From assembly GCA_964020085.1 (NCBI GenBank), contig OZ026600.1, forward strand, positions 25,444,615 through 25,508,614: 64,000 bases of DNA, in the 5' to 3' direction. The position numbers and the translations under genes were made by a program. Shown in pieces: positions 45,791-58,674 of this stretch (position 1 is the stretch's first letter; each line of letters opens with the position of its first letter). The DNA is from Micromussa lordhowensis. Its lineage: Eukaryota; Cnidaria; Anthozoa; Scleractinia; Lobophylliidae. The notes beneath the pieces are model-generated. The model ran no database searches and was not told the DNA's origin. It was given only the letters and a program-made list of their open reading frames with translations.

Positions 45791-46742
45791 CCACCTTTCA
45801 TTCAAGAACCTTTCCAGCAAAGTTCTTTGCCTTTGCCTGCAAAATCTCAATCTTCCCATCACGGAAAGACAGGGCAGAATGCTCGAAAGGCTTGCCACAA
45901 ATTCAGAACCGGCAATCATCCAATGCCACCCCGGAGATCGCCTTGACAATGGATGAGTGCACAAAACCAAACCTGAAGAACTGTTCAAGGACATTGAGCC
46001 ACAAACCCCCAGGATGCGGCATTTTCGCCCGCTCAGATGTCTGCCATCCATGAGACTGTGTCGACCTCTGTCAACGAGGCTTTGCGGGTTTTCAACAACC
46101 AGGAGGCCCAAGCACATTTTTCAGACAATCTCCACACTCCTAGTCCTCACACCCTCAGGACTGCAACTCCTCTGGGCCTGCATCGCCACCTAGGGAAAAG
46201 CCTGAAAGACAAAATACTCAGAGGTGAGTACATTGACTTTTGTTTATTACTGCCTGACTCCATGCATCACTCCCAGGCTCCCGCTCTGCAGTTACCCTAC
46301 GAGGACTCGTCCCCGGGGTCCCAGGGGTCCCTGCTAACTCGGTCACAAGGAAAAAGCCAGTCATGACACTTTTCAAAAGTGGCTACACGCGTTTACTGCC
46401 TACGTGCTGGTGATTCTCGCCGTCCATCCTACACATGCCTTAGAATTAATCAAATATCAGCAAATTATCAGCAAAGCAGTCACTAAGTTTAAGGGCCTAG
46501 TCTGGCTTACCTATGACCAACAGTTCAGATGCCGCGCTGCCTACAACCTTTCAAAGGCCTGGGACAAAATTTATCTTGAACTCTGGACAGTCATCTTTTC
46601 TGGCCTAGCTAAGCCGCGTGTTCTGTGTGTATTAGCCCATACCACCAGGCAGAGGAGTGCCCCAGCCAGGACCCAAGCAGAAAAACTCGCCGCCAAGCCG
46701 TGTCTGCTTTGACTTCAACAAACCCTTGGGCTGTCAACTCAA
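45790..46742 (+). pseudogene. Gag-like retroelement remnant
   Basis: Several frames encode pieces such as TRSQGKSQS, then ELIKYQQIISKAVTKFKGLVW, FRCRAAYNLSKAWDKIYLELW and CVLAHTTRQRS, ending with RVCFDFNKPLGCQ. In intact cnidarian retroelements this region precedes a CCHC/CCCH zinc segment (my recollection); here the later cysteines are lost and at 46742 the sequence joins L1 ORF1. At least two frameshifts. Family uncertain (DIRS-like or other). Confidence 0.5.
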
Positions 46743-47443
46743 GAAAATTTTACAGGTCGTGGCCGAATTTGATGCTGTTAAAACACGTCTGATGCAGCTA
46801 GAAGAAGAGAATAAGCAGTTAAAACGAGCGGGGGAGAACAATGCTAATGAAATAACAGACCTAAAAGCCACTACGGTTTACGCCTACAGTGGTTTAGAAA
46901 ATAATACTCAAGAACTTAACTCCCTCAAGGAAGAGGTCATGAATTTAAAGCGATGTAACATTAAACTAGAAGCCTACACAAGGAGAGAAAATATTAAGAT
47001 ATTTGGTATTGAAGATGAATGAGGGGAATCCAATACTAGAACAGAGGAACTTGTTCATATCATGATGCGCAAGAAGATGAATATTCCAGAAGAAGACGTT
47101 GAAGGCTTTCATTTCGAGCGAGTGCATCGAATTCCAACACGGCAGGATATTGCTCGCTCTTCCAAGCCGAGACCGATTATTCCAGAATTTAGCTATTACA
47201 AGGACAAGGAATATATGTGGTCCTTTGTTAAGAACCTCAAAAGCAGTGGAATTGGAATCTCAAACAAAATTTTCCGAAAGAGATCGACAAAATCCACCAA
47301 AAGCTCTATCCGGTTTTGAAGGAGGCAAAGAGGACAGGACAAAAGGCCAGCTTTAAAGTGGATAAATTAATAATCAGTGGACAGGTATACAGGGGTGCGG
47401 AGACAGAAAGCCTTGCACACTATGGTTTAATTATGAACAGCTA
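46743..47443 (+). pseudogene. L1-like LINE ORF1 (RNA-binding protein), broken
   Basis: A coiled coil (KTRLMQLEEENKQLKRAGEN ... NSLKEEVMNLK) leads to the L1 ORF1 signature RRENIKIFGIEDE, then a TGA at 47020-47022. The same frame continues with MMRKKMNIPEEDVEGFHFERV and VHRIPTRQD. An indel near 47275 shifts to the final part (PKEIDKIHQKLYPVLKEA ... KVDKLIISGQVYRGA). L1 ORF1p is an RNA chaperone. ORF2 of the same element starts at 47732 and is interrupted after 11 codons by the Kolobok insertion, resuming at 58873. Confidence 0.8.
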
Positions 47444-47731
47444 AAACGTTCGGCTGACAGAGGGCCGAAGTGCCAATACACGCCGATGGACTTTTTAGGT
47501 ATTTATTTGTCTTTTAAACGTTATCTTGTCATCAGTTTTACATAATTTTTGCTACATGTATTTGTCTGTTTTAGGTAATTTCCCTTTAAATTTGTGTACC
47601 TTAACGCAATATTTTTTCCCAAGATCGGATTCTTACACATCCTAGTATGGTGAAATCAATAATTATTTTTATCATCACGTTATGTTTGGGTTCTTCTGCG
47701 ACCTATCTTGCATTCAATTCTAGTGCGTGAA

Positions 47732-47765
47732 ATGGGCGTCGAGACATTGAAATTTGTTTCCTTAA
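47732..47765 (+). pseudogene. L1-like ORF2, first 11 codons before the Kolobok insertion
   Basis: ATG at 47732 followed by GVETLKFVSL and the TTAA target site (47762-47765). The reading continues at 58873 with NVKGISNF, the usual 'SLNV.G' start of an L1 endonuclease domain. Frame is exactly preserved across the insertion when one TTAA is removed. Confidence 0.9.
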
Positions 47766-48023
47766 AGGCCCAGTTTCACCCTCAATGCATTGCGCACCCC
47801 GTGCATCTCTAATTGATTTCTTGCAGTTGAAAATTATCGAAAAGTAGATTCGCGTTGAAATCCGTTTCAATCCTCGATTATTTACCTATTCTAGATTCTC
47901 AAAATAGTATAAATAAGTACCTCTGTTATTGTAGTTTATCTTTTTGTTGTTATTTCGGTTCGTGTTCCCGATTAGTCGTTCATTTCGATCGTTTAGAGTA
48001 GGATGTAGATGTTGTGATCAGCA
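47766..48023. promoter_or_regulatory. Left end and probable promoter of Kolobok transposase
   Basis: From the inverted terminus to the ATG at 48024. It must hold transposase-binding sequences and the promoter. I can point to no specific motif beyond the terminal repeat. Confidence 0.5.
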
Positions 48024-51000
48024 ATGGCGGAGAGCGAACGAAGTGCTCGTGTTGGAAGACCTCGTTTACCTGGGAGGGCAAAGTACATTCGTCTTCGCGA
48101 ATCCGTATTTAATCTCTGGCGAGAACGAAAGGAAAGCCATGGAAAGCTTACAGACAGTGAGTTTGCAGAATTTCTCCTGCATCGAAGGCATCGAAGGTAT
48201 GATATCTGTCATTTGTTTCTTGGCAATGATGTTCTTTCGTTTGAGCGAGCGAGCGAGCGATAGGCGACTACTTCCAATCTGGAGACAGAACCTTATTTGA
48301 ATTTTTGTTTTCTATTTTACTTTCAGAGATGTCAGGGATCCTGTGGCCAGTAGTGATCGTTCATTTCAGGTTTCAGAATCTCAAGATCTAGGTAAGCCCA
48401 TAGGTTGACAATAATATTGATGTGTATATTCCATGTGTATATCCCAACAATAGGTTGAATCGCGTTGTAGCTATTCATCGAATGTCCTCTTGTCATTCTT
48501 TTTCTTTCATTTTCCGATAACTAGAAATGATGAAGTTTTGAAAGGGCTCATGCATATTCTGTTATTTATCTAGGTCATTTATTTTGCTTATTTTGTGTTT
48601 CATGCAGACTTGATTCCTTTGTGTTCTACACCAGCTCGTGGTATGCCTGGTGGACAGCCATTTAATTTATCTGCAAATTTTTCTAACTCGTAAGTGAGTC
48701 TTGTTACATACTTATAAGCTGCACTTGTAGAAATGTTTGTGTGAGAATGAATAAATAACCTTTTGTTGCCATCATGAGACCAATAAATTTTACTATAAAA
48801 AGTGACTTCAAATGGTTGAAGTAATAGTTTTATCTCTTTACCTGAGGGATTATAATTTATTTTTTTCCCATTTTGATATTTCTTGTACACTTATTGGTCT
48901 ATAGCTATGGTCAATGAGAGTATAGACTCTGATGTGGCGTAAACATGTGATGCAACATTTTGGAAAATGTTAATTTGTTGGCACTGTTTTCCATAAAAGT
49001 TTGTTATGCCAACAAAATGGGAGAAAAAAATTGCCACACATTTGGCGGGTTGCAAGTGAAAAACTTGAGATTGTCCAACTTTTCACATGTGTGAGACTTA
49101 GCAATAATTTTTTTATCTAATTCCCTTGGATAATTTCATTATTATGGTATAAAATAAATCCACCACATTTTCCCATGATACATGTATACACTCTTATAGA
49201 CAATAAGATTATGCCATAAAATGTTCAAAACTTTGCAGTGTAACCACTTGCCTTTGGCTCCACTTCAGTTCTGTACATTTCACGATGTCATTGTATGGTC
49301 TATAAGAGTGTAAACCATGGAATAATGTGAAAGTTAGGTTCAATTTTCAATATCAATATAATTTTATTGTGATAACAGTGAATGACAACTGTTCTGTTTT
49401 TTGTAGGGATGTTGATGTAACAGGTGTAACCTCGGTCAACCGATTGCTGTTACCAGTTGTTCAAAACAGTTTATTGCTGTCATCAAACAGCTCTTTCAGT
49501 GCACTTGATGGTAATCCTTTCTCAGTCTTTGAGCCTGAAAAAGAAGATGACAATGACGATGTTGATGATGATGATGTAGTGTCAGTCGGCTCAGACAAGT
49601 CAGTGGATGAACCTGACATTTATGGTTTGTTTACTGAAGACCACCATTTCACAAGCAGGTATTTAGGATATGAAAAAAAAAATAGAATTAGAGCTTGTCC
49701 TTTAGACCAACAGCTCTTAAAATCTGTTTGTATGAGGCAATTGCATGCTTTTTCTTTTTTTGGCTTTTTATGACCTGATCAGCAAATACTTAGCTGGGCC
49801 TCTGTGTGCCCCACAGAAGTATCAATTTGCCCTGGATGACAAGAAAACAATTCTTGCAAGCCCTATTTAATTTTAATCAAACCTAACCTTATACATCAAC
49901 TGCTCTTTTTATTGTTGTAAGGCTCCTATATAAGCTACACTGTCCTATAACTTTTTCACGTGACTTTTTCAGACTCAAGTTTGGCTTTCTTGTTCTTTTT
50001 GTCAAATGTAGTTCCTTATTACTACCGTTATACAGGGTTGTCAGTAGGTTTTTGAGTAGCAGGTTCCATCCAAAAAGTAGGCGGCTAAGGTGTCCCTGAG
50101 AAATTTGCCACGGAGCAGCTGGTTATGATGCACAGTGTGCATTGTTAAAATCGCCTCACTTTCATGCGAGCACGTGATATGAAAAACACGAGTTTATGTT
50201 TCGTGACACGAGGTGGGGTCGTTGTTGTTGTCAAGTCGAAACCGAGTTAAAACTGATTTAAGTCAATAGTCGAGAGAAGTCGAGTCGAAAAGGTCAAGAA
50301 AACGTGTACGGTCGGGTATTCTAGATTAAAGTTTAATTTTAAAGGAAAATACGAGTCGAACATTCATTACATGCATCTGTCAGGGAGAGTATTGGAGTGG
50401 GGTCGCCCCCCTCCCACTGGGAAGATGTTTTGAAAAATGATTCTCTGAGACACCATTTGGGGCTATTTTCAGCAAACATTTTGTAAATTTGTAGATCGTT
50501 TTCCCACTCTTAATTTGATCTTATAGTTCTGGAATGTACCTCTATGAGATAGTGAAAACTGAGGTCATGTATAACTGGACAGCTTACGGTCAATATGCAT
50601 GTCGTTACCTTTATTTTCTTTGCCATGCAATTACAAATTGTGAAAAGGTGTCAAAAAAGAACTGATAGAATTTTACGTGTTTACTAATTAAAAAATCAAC
50701 GTTATCTCTAGTGGTAGTAAGTAGCGGTAAATTTGGCAATTATCGGCTTTGAAATTATCGATATTTTGGGGCTTTTGAATGCATTTCTTGGCTTCATCTT
50801 AAATTTACTTTGGAACAAAGTTTATTTCACGTTTCTTTCATATTCTAATCTAAGATCGGAATTTTATGCGTTCAGTTAAGCGAACAGATTTGACACACGT
50901 CAGACACGCGTTATCTGATAGACATCTTGTCGGGACTACTGTAACTTTACCGCGGTGTTTGTATCACTCTAAGCCGTTTTCAAGCCGTGTGTGTTTATAG

Positions 51001-54000
51001 AATTAGACAATTACTACCTCGCTTCAGAAAATACAAAGGAGTATTTTTATTTACATTAAAAGTTAGGGAAAGCATATAAGTAACTCTGCAGTTTTGTGGA
51101 GAGTATCAACCAGTTTCACACCGCCGCACCAATGATCGTGATGCTAATAATAGTTGTGTAAATAAATCTACTTGTCTCATTAATTCTGGAAAAAACACAA
51201 CACTACAATCCACTTTATTGTAGTGCCATTTGTAAAGAACGAACTTACCTTTTACCAGAAACTTGTAAGATTTTGTTCAAAATATTCTGTGTTTTGTCGG
51301 AATCTAAAATGATGTGCCTAGGCCAGGTGTAGAACATTTTATGGTTGTTTTCGAGTTTGATTAGGGATCAATTTAGCATGTCTGATAAGCTTTTTTAATA
51401 CAATTCATAAATTAGTATTTCAACGCAGGAACGACTGAGTTTGTTTTGCCATCTCACGGTCAGGGTATTGAAGGTGTTGTAGGTCTTTCTATTTCGTATA
51501 CAATACGAAACGTGTAAAGGAAGAGTTTTTTATCAACACCTCACCTACCTTGCTCGCCACTTTGGTACAGATCTTCTGTTTCTTCCGTGATCTTCTTCTT
51601 TTTAACAACATTAAAAGTTCTATTTCCTGCATTCCGTTTCGCTCCGCCGCCTCCGGCCGCCATGACTTCCTTTCCACCAAGTGGTCGCTGACGCGCACAT
51701 CTTATTGAATCAGTTTGGAATCGTGTCACACACTCTTTTTTTTTAACCCCTCCAATCCAATTTGTGTTCAACCAAATTATTTACCTGAACAATTTTATTT
51801 TCATTTTATTTCTATAATATCATGCTCAGAACTGACCCACTAACATTCGGAGTAGCCGGCGCAGTATTCAGAATAGCCGGTGAAATGCGCCGGTTGCCGG
51901 CTTATTTTGACAACCCTGGTTATATTCTTTTTTAGGTTGGGCTCTGTTATAGAGCAATTCAGACGCATCAGTGACTCTGAAGGCAGTGATGATGATAGCG
52001 ACTTTGTTGGATTTATTGATTCTATTGAAGATATGGATGCAATGCAGATGTGAGTACATGTGTCTTTTTCATGACCTGATCTGTTCAATGTGCATTACAG
52101 GGTGTATTAGGAAAATGTACATTTTTTCGTTTAGCTAAGCCTTTGTATTTTCATTTTCTATTTAGTGAAAGGGCTGTGTTTTTTATCAACATTTGTTTAC
52201 TTTGTTTACTTTGAATTAGACATTTTATGATGATTGCTACTTAGAACCATGTATTGTTCCAAAAGAAGTGACTTGAAGGCACAATAATTATTGTCCTTGA
52301 TTTTTTTTGCAGTGATGATCACACAAAGCTCCTTTGTGAAGATATGGATATTAGTGTAGATGATGAACGGACACTGACTATGATCCAAGATGTGGATGCT
52401 TCTGATGTGATCCAAGAAACTTTGCCTGTGCCTGTACAGGAGTATGGTATAGAAGCTGGTAGTTCTCAGGGCATTGTAATGGAAGGTGCCACTCTTCAAG
52501 GCTCAGGCAGTGAATTACCGGGGCTAGATGCAGAGCAACCGAAAAAGGTGGAGGACAACAAGGAAAAAATACTTGCTGCACTGCAGAGCTCTCTGAATGA
52601 CCTCACAAGCATTGGTGAAGAATTGAGAGATTTTGCCATGCTCTATCAAAGGAGTAGGCACATTGTCTCTGTTGAAAAATTGTTGGAATTGGCTGGTTCC
52701 AAGTGTGCTTTTGAGGTGAATGGCTTTCCTTGTCTTGCTGTACTTAATCACAGCACCCACAAAGTTGGTGGAAATGTAGAAGTAACTTCAAGATGTATTA
52801 ATGGCCATAGCAAGAAGTGGGTGTCCTCTGAGGTGTTAAGTTACAAACAAGGCCAGCCTGTGTATCTGAATGATGCTTTGTTACCTGCTGCAATTCTTGT
52901 GTCAGGTAACAACTATGACAAGTTTGGTCTGTTGTGCAAAGCCTTAGGCCTCAGTATCATTAGTAAAAACACTTTCATGCGGTTCCAGAAACACTGTGCT
53001 GCTCCAGTCATCGAGGAGGTGTGGGGCAAGATAAACGAGCTTGTCAAAAAAGCCTTCAAAAACTTTGAGGGTGTGTGCCTGTGTGGTGATGGTCGAAATG
53101 ACTCCCCTGGCCACAGTGCTCGATATTGCGTGTATACAATAATGGAGCACTTCACTAATGTGGTGGTGGATTTCGAAGTTGTGGACAAGCGAGAGACGGG
53201 GGGCAATTCTACTACGATGGAAAAGGAGGCACTGAGAAGGTTGTTAGAAAGAATGGCCACTGTCTTTCCCTTTGATGAGCTGACAACTGATGCTTCTCCA
53301 TCCATCATCAAACTTGTGAGGGATTTGAAAGGTATGTAAATATAACTGCAATATTATTGTATCTAAGACCTGAGGAAAGATGACCAAGCATTTTGTGGCT
53401 TATTGGATTACATCCATTATTCATCTATTTGTCACTGTCCATCTGCAATAGTCAATTTCTAATCAAATGAGGATTACATATTGATTATTCATTGATATCA
53501 TTAGTTCTATTTGATTTATGTCTGGCTAATACTACCAAGGGTTACTTGTTAGTAGCCATCAGGAATACAATACAATATTTTTATTAATTCTCCCAAAGGG
53601 ATTTTTCAGAACTAATCTACAGTATGAATAAAATTATGACTGACTAAGACTACTGATTTAAACTATGATGACATGCATTTTCATGAAATAAAACTAAGGA
53701 ATCTCCCAACCATTGAACCTGCCACTTCTCTAACAATATGTTATAGTAGTGGATTTGTGGGTAGACTCCCTTTTGGTGAAGTTACAAGCTGTGTCTACTT
53801 TACTTCAGTTGTATGTTAATTGTTGAAACGTCAGCTTGTTAATATCACAAACCTCAACTTATGCTGTGATTGTTAATCTATCTAGAAAAATTTCCTCAAC
53901 TTATGGAGCTGTTCCATTCACTAGACATTTGGCACAAAGCCAAGAAACTAAGCAAAGCCCTTCATCAGGTGAGTTAACTACCCTAAAGGTAGTCTTCTGG

Positions 54001-56193
54001 ACCCATAATTATTGTAGTTCAGGGCATAGCATTTAAGTATGCATATTTTGTAATACAACGTTTACAGTCAAAGCAGGTCAAGTGTTCCTCTCAGGAGTGG
54101 AGTAATAAGTTTATTTTTGCAAATTTGATTTCAGTAATATTTTCAATAATCTGTTCGTTGGATGAGTAAAGGAAACTTCAAATCAAGCCTCAGTTCAAAA
54201 CTTGAATTTTCGCTTGCTGGCTTCTGGTGCCAGGCCAGGATGAGAATCTCACGGGTTTACTGATTTGCATAATCTGTCGAACAACGGTCATTTCATTTTG
54301 CTGTAGCAACATTACCTTTCTGTAATCTTACCAGTGTCTTCAAACTTGAGATAAGTTATATTTTTGAATTCCATAGATTGATTGTACAGAGAAATAAATT
54401 TAAAAGGAAAGGCAAATCACGCTTGTTAGCAACCTTGGTAGATTATGCAAATTGTTACACCTGTCAAATTCTCACGCCAGTCTGGCACTAGAAGTCAGCA
54501 ATAATCCAATCAAAGTTTGAATTTTTAACTCTTGCCTGATTTGAATTTTGCATCATTCATCCAACAACCAGATTATTGAAATGATCCCTGAAATCAAATT
54601 TGCAATTATGAAATTACTAATCCACTCGTGAGAGGAACGCTTGACCTGTTTTTTTTTTTTTTTTGGGGGGGGGGGTGGAGGGGGAGTAGATACACTTCTA
54701 GTCACTTCATACAACAGAAACTGGGATAAGCCCTGTCCTTATTGGCCTCTTGGCTCGAATGGCGACTGAAATAACTTTTATTTATTACATTAGGCTGCCA
54801 AAATAAAAGGCTGCAGTGACCTTCAGGAATGGACCGATTGCATTGTAAATCACTTCTGGTTTTGCAGCCAAGATTGCAATGGAAGCGAGGAGCAGCTAAA
54901 GGTAATGTTCTGTGCCTATCTTGGCTTATTACTTATTACTTTCACTGGCATTTCAAATACAGAAGGCGGAGATTGTTAATGGTGGAGACACAATTTAATG
55001 ATTGTGGAAGCAACAAAACATGAACTGTAAAGATGTGACATATTTGACATTATTGTACAAGTTACATTTGTACCTTTATTGTGTAACTCATTGCATAGGA
55101 AATGTGGGTTGGTGTGCTGCATCATGTCTGTGGAGAGCATACATGGGCTACAGGACAGTGCAAGCATGAACCCCTGGGTGATGAAAGTGCTAAGAAGTAT
55201 CTTGAGAAGAATTCTAAAGCTATGGCGGCACTTCGGAAGATTGTCCTTGATCCGAAATGGCTGAGCTCACTTCATTTCTATGTGAAATTCAGGTAATACC
55301 TATGTAAAGTATTTTCTCACAGATGGGTTTGTGGAGGGATTGACAGAACAGCTTCAAGGACGTCTCTGTCTGGTTAGGCTTTCAACATGACATTTATTGC
55401 TCCTGCTGCCTGCTACAAATCTTACTGAATGATAAATTGAATCTATTTTTTTTTTTTACAGACACAGCAGTGTATTAGAATCATACAACAGCATGATGAC
55501 AAAGTATGCCCCCAAAAGAATGGCATTTGAGTAAGTACTGAATTCCTTCATATATTTTGTGTTTGATCATCCCTTTGACTGGCTGGTTTCAATTTAAAGC
55601 CGCTCCTCCTAGTTAATACAGAAAGAACAAGAATTATCAAAACCTCATGTCTGTGTTATCTGCCTCAGCCTTCGGCTCCGGCAGATAACACAGACCTTGG
55701 TTTTGATCATTCATGATATCATGCACAACCTCATCCAATAATTGTTTAATAACTTCACTTTTTGGGTCATAGTGTAATCCGCTTATATATTCTGATTTAA
55801 TTGATTACTTGATGCATCATCTGATCACTTACAACTAGGTATCCATACTTCATCATGCGGGTGATGATTGCAGCCATTGACCACAATATGCACCTAAACC
55901 GCAAGGCAAAGCTCACCAAAGAAGGGAAACAGCAAGGCCATCGGAAGTATTCTAAGAGGTCGCAGAAATTCCACGCAGAGGTTGTCAAGGAAGAAAAGCA
56001 ATACAGCTATTTTCCATTCCTTGTGTGCAAAATGTTGCATAGGCGATCTGTGTATGAGGGTAGTTTCACTTTGCCTTCAGATAGAAACAGCTTTGATCCA
56101 AAACAAATTGCCCCTACCATTGGAATGAAGGAGCCCCCGCCTACAGAGGAATTACTGAAGGGACCCTCTCGCTTTGATAAAAAATCCATTTGA
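48024..56193 (+). CDS. Kolobok-type transposase, 837 aa, 11 exons
   Basis: Exons 48024-48196, 48327-48391, 48608-48689, 49407-49658, 51936-52049, 52313-53331, 53886-53968, 54794-54901, 55099-55292, 55462-55530, 55839-56193: every junction is GT-AG and in phase (2514 nt). Order of parts: basic helix-rich N-terminus (GRPRLPGRAKYIRLRES); long acidic linker; zinc-ribbon-like segment (CAFEVNGFPC ... SRCINGH, about residues 360-395); then a DDE-like core with CGDGRNDSPGHSARY (Asp about 488), ELTTDASPSI (Asp about 555), LFHSLDIWHKAKK, and LESYNSMMTKYAPKR (Glu about 703). These motifs match what I know of Kolobok transposases, which insert at TTAA. No THAP domain is visible at the N-terminus, unlike some Kolobok proteins. 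Intron 4 is enlarged by another transposon. Confidence 0.85.
50033..51918. mobile_element. 1.9-kb non-autonomous transposon in Kolobok intron 4
   Basis: Ends CAGGGTTGTCA and TGACAACCCTG are inverted; GTTATA flanks both (50027-50032 and 51919-51924). On the minus strand a short exon-like frame starts at 51663 (MAAGGGGAKRNAGNRTF ...) and reaches a GTAGGTGAG-type donor near 51545, as at the 5' end of hAT-like transposase genes. No catalytic region remains, so it is a deletion derivative. A 6-bp duplication is short for hAT. Confidence 0.72.
54074..54648. mobile_element. 575-bp foldback element in Kolobok intron 7
   Basis: Inverted ends CAGGTCAAG(T/C)GTTCCTCTCA with arms of about 220 bases pairing at roughly 75-80%. 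The arms include 'gcaaatttgatttcag' and 'ttgcataatct' in inverted order. It is followed at 54649 by a T run and a G run. Confidence 0.8.
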
Positions 56194-56442
56194 AAACTGA
56201 CATACAACAACTAATGCCTATATAAACCCACACCAAGCGAATGGGCTGATAATTTACATATCATTTCTATTTTTTTAACAAAACCACTTAAAATATTATT
56301 TTTAAGCTAAATTCAACTCTAGCCATTAGTGTCCTCTCGATTTGCACGTGACTCATTTTACAACAAGCAAAGTATGTGAAATGATGTGAATAAAGTTAAT
56401 CTCCAATTGTCAGCTTTATGTTCTTTCTTTTTTATTATATAC

Positions 56443-56739
56443 CAGGGTTGCCATGGTCATGCAAATGTCAGGGAAAAACAAAGAAAAATTCAAGTTCAGG
56501 GGAAATCTTAGATTTTTGTTTAAGTCAGTGAAAAGTGAGGGGATTACATTTTCTGTCAGAAAAGCATTGTTAAAACCGATCAATTTGAATGACATTTTCA
56601 GGAATAGCAGTTATGATCAGGTTTGAGCAGTTTCGGTTTTTTTTTATGATTCACCTAGCTAATTTCAGGTCATTGAAACTTGCCCAGAAGTCAGGGAAAA
56701 TTCAGGGAATTTTTCAGCTACTGATGAGTGGCAACCCTG
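56443..56739. mobile_element. hAT-like MITE downstream of the Kolobok transposase
   Basis: Ends CAGGGTTGCCA and TGGCAACCCTG with 'cagggaaa' motifs inside. Flanks TTATATAC / TTAATACA are only roughly alike, so the target duplication is uncertain. It lies between the two convergent Kolobok genes. Confidence 0.7.
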
Positions 56740-57274
56740 TTAATACAGTGTTTATTTTTTCATTTTTTTTTTTTATACTCGGGCCAGGCAACAACCATAT
56801 TACAAGTTCTAAGCACACATGATAATATTTACAATGTAAAGGGTAGTAGTTTATCCCAGCCACTGCCAAAAAATAGTAATTACAGATGTTGAGCAAATTG
56901 AAACTAAAGGAAGTGGTCAAAACAAGTGAACTTGAGGAGGACCCATCTTGACTAAGAGTGGGGAAGCTAAACAAGACACAACCAATCTTTTGAGCCTGAT
57001 AGAGTACATGTTATTAGCTTGAAAATTTGAGAGGGGACCTTCATTGTTGGTGTGCATATGAAGCTTACATATTTTTCAGACAAACTGCACAAAGACAGTT
57101 CATTCTTTTCACTATTTTTCGCAATGAGAGACAGGTGGCTATTTGAAGGAGGGGGGGGGGGGTAGAAAAGACGAAAAGTCTTTCAGTGGAATAGTGGGTC
57201 TGGTCTGTGTAAATCAGTTTTGACCAGCTCCCTAAAGGTTATTTGGATATGACTGATTGACATTTTTTTGTGGC

Positions 57275-58674
57275 TTAATTGTTTCTAAATCCCATGTATC
57301 TGCCATCAGCAGAAGGGTAAGCCTGTCGAATCAACCTTACTGCACAGGCAGGTAGGACATGCCTGTTTCCCCTACCCAACTTGCCATACTTCCATAGAGC
57401 AAACTGGCGATAAGCTGCTTTGCGGAAACTTTCCATTGAAAAATTGAACTCATCTGCCCTAATGTCACACCGCGCTTTGATGCACACCTCAAGAATATCT
57501 CTGTCGAGACAAATATTGTTGAATGTTCTATAAGAAGTGATACATTGTCGCTTCTTACAGCAAACATTTTCCTGTTCAGTTTCCATGGGAACGCAGACAC
57601 GACATTGACACCATGGAAGGTCCCTCGGGGGTGAAGGTTCCTCAGGTAAGTTATCTGCAACCAGTTGTTTAGCAAAATCTAAACTGCCCCTGCCCATACT
57701 CAATAATCTAACCAGCAGGCTATCCTTGGCAGACTCATCCAGTCCTTGAATGAATTCCTATAAGTAAAAGCAAATAGATTGAAAATAAATTAAACAAGGA
57801 CTATGAAAATGTGTCAACCTCTGACAAAATGCATAGTCTTAACTTTCTTTCACAACTACTATTTTTGAAATTATTACCAATGTAACATAATTTTATACTT
57901 TCTCTGGAGGCGAATTTGAATTCAGAATCACTCCACACTAAAGAGTTGCAAGACAGACGCACCACGTTTACATGAAACAGATGTCTGATATAAACTCCAT
58001 GTATCCTGGTTGTGTATAGTGCAACTGGGATTTAAGCTCCAGATAAAAAGGGACTACAGTCCATTCATCATGGTCATGAGCAATCCATCCAAACTAAACC
58101 GTGATCAAAGAAGGAAAAGGAACAATTTTTTATGAAGGTTTACCTGAATCGCTGTAGAAGATTGCTCGACGTCTGCCTCGAAGCGATCGGCGCCATCCGG
58201 AATGACATTTTCCTGACTTCTTTAAGTGACCACGGTCGCTGCTACCTGTATAGTGAATAACATAGCGGTATTTCGCAGAAGTCGCTTGAAGAATTACTGG
58301 CTTTGATCGTGTATAGATTTATCATTACCTGATTTGTACACTTCGATCTGCTGCATTTGCAAGCTTGTGCACAATGAAGGTTTGATTCTTTGCAAGGACA
58401 TAATCCTCTTCCCCGCTTTTTTGCGCATTTCCCTGAACATGAACAAGTTATCCTTGTATTTTCTGCGGTTCCTGGTTCCTGAAATGGATCGAATACATAT
58501 TAACAGGAGCTAGTTTTAGCGAAATATAACATTACTGGCGCGCGTGCTTCGCATTGAAACATCGAAATATCTCACCTCGGTAGTGATGTCTATTTCTCCT
58601 TCGTCGTCCTCGTTCACGTCTGCAATTCCTGAGCCATAAAAATTAACACTTTGGTCTTCCTGATAGCTCGCCAT
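57275..58674 (-). CDS. CXC-type plus P2X7-ballast-type protein, 266 aa, 4 exons, second Kolobok gene
   Basis: Minus-strand exons 58674-58576, 58478-58329, 58212-58144, 57757-57275 are all phase 0 with GT-AG introns; the exon 3 acceptor is the least certain. Exon 1: acidic MASYQEDQSVNFYG. Exon 2: a cysteine array (TCSCSGKCAKKRGRGLCPCK, then CAQACKCSRSKCTN) like CXC/tesmin-type zinc domains, which bind DNA. Exon 4: helix (FIQGLDESAKDSLLVRLLS), then PWCQCRVCVPM, VCCKKRQC, a second-half block with AYRQFALWKYGKLGRG, and VLPACAVRLIRQAYP ... GRYMGF. The last part matches the cytosolic C-terminal 'ballast' domain known from vertebrate P2X7 receptors and from many stand-alone invertebrate proteins. 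No membrane segments, so it is not an ion channel. It runs toward the transposase gene and starts next to the right end. Its role in transposition is unknown. Confidence 0.78.

Noticed and set aside
57275..58674. A P2X ion-channel gene
   Set aside because: There are no transmembrane segments or ATP-binding ectodomain in any exon; only the ballast-type domain and a cysteine array are present.
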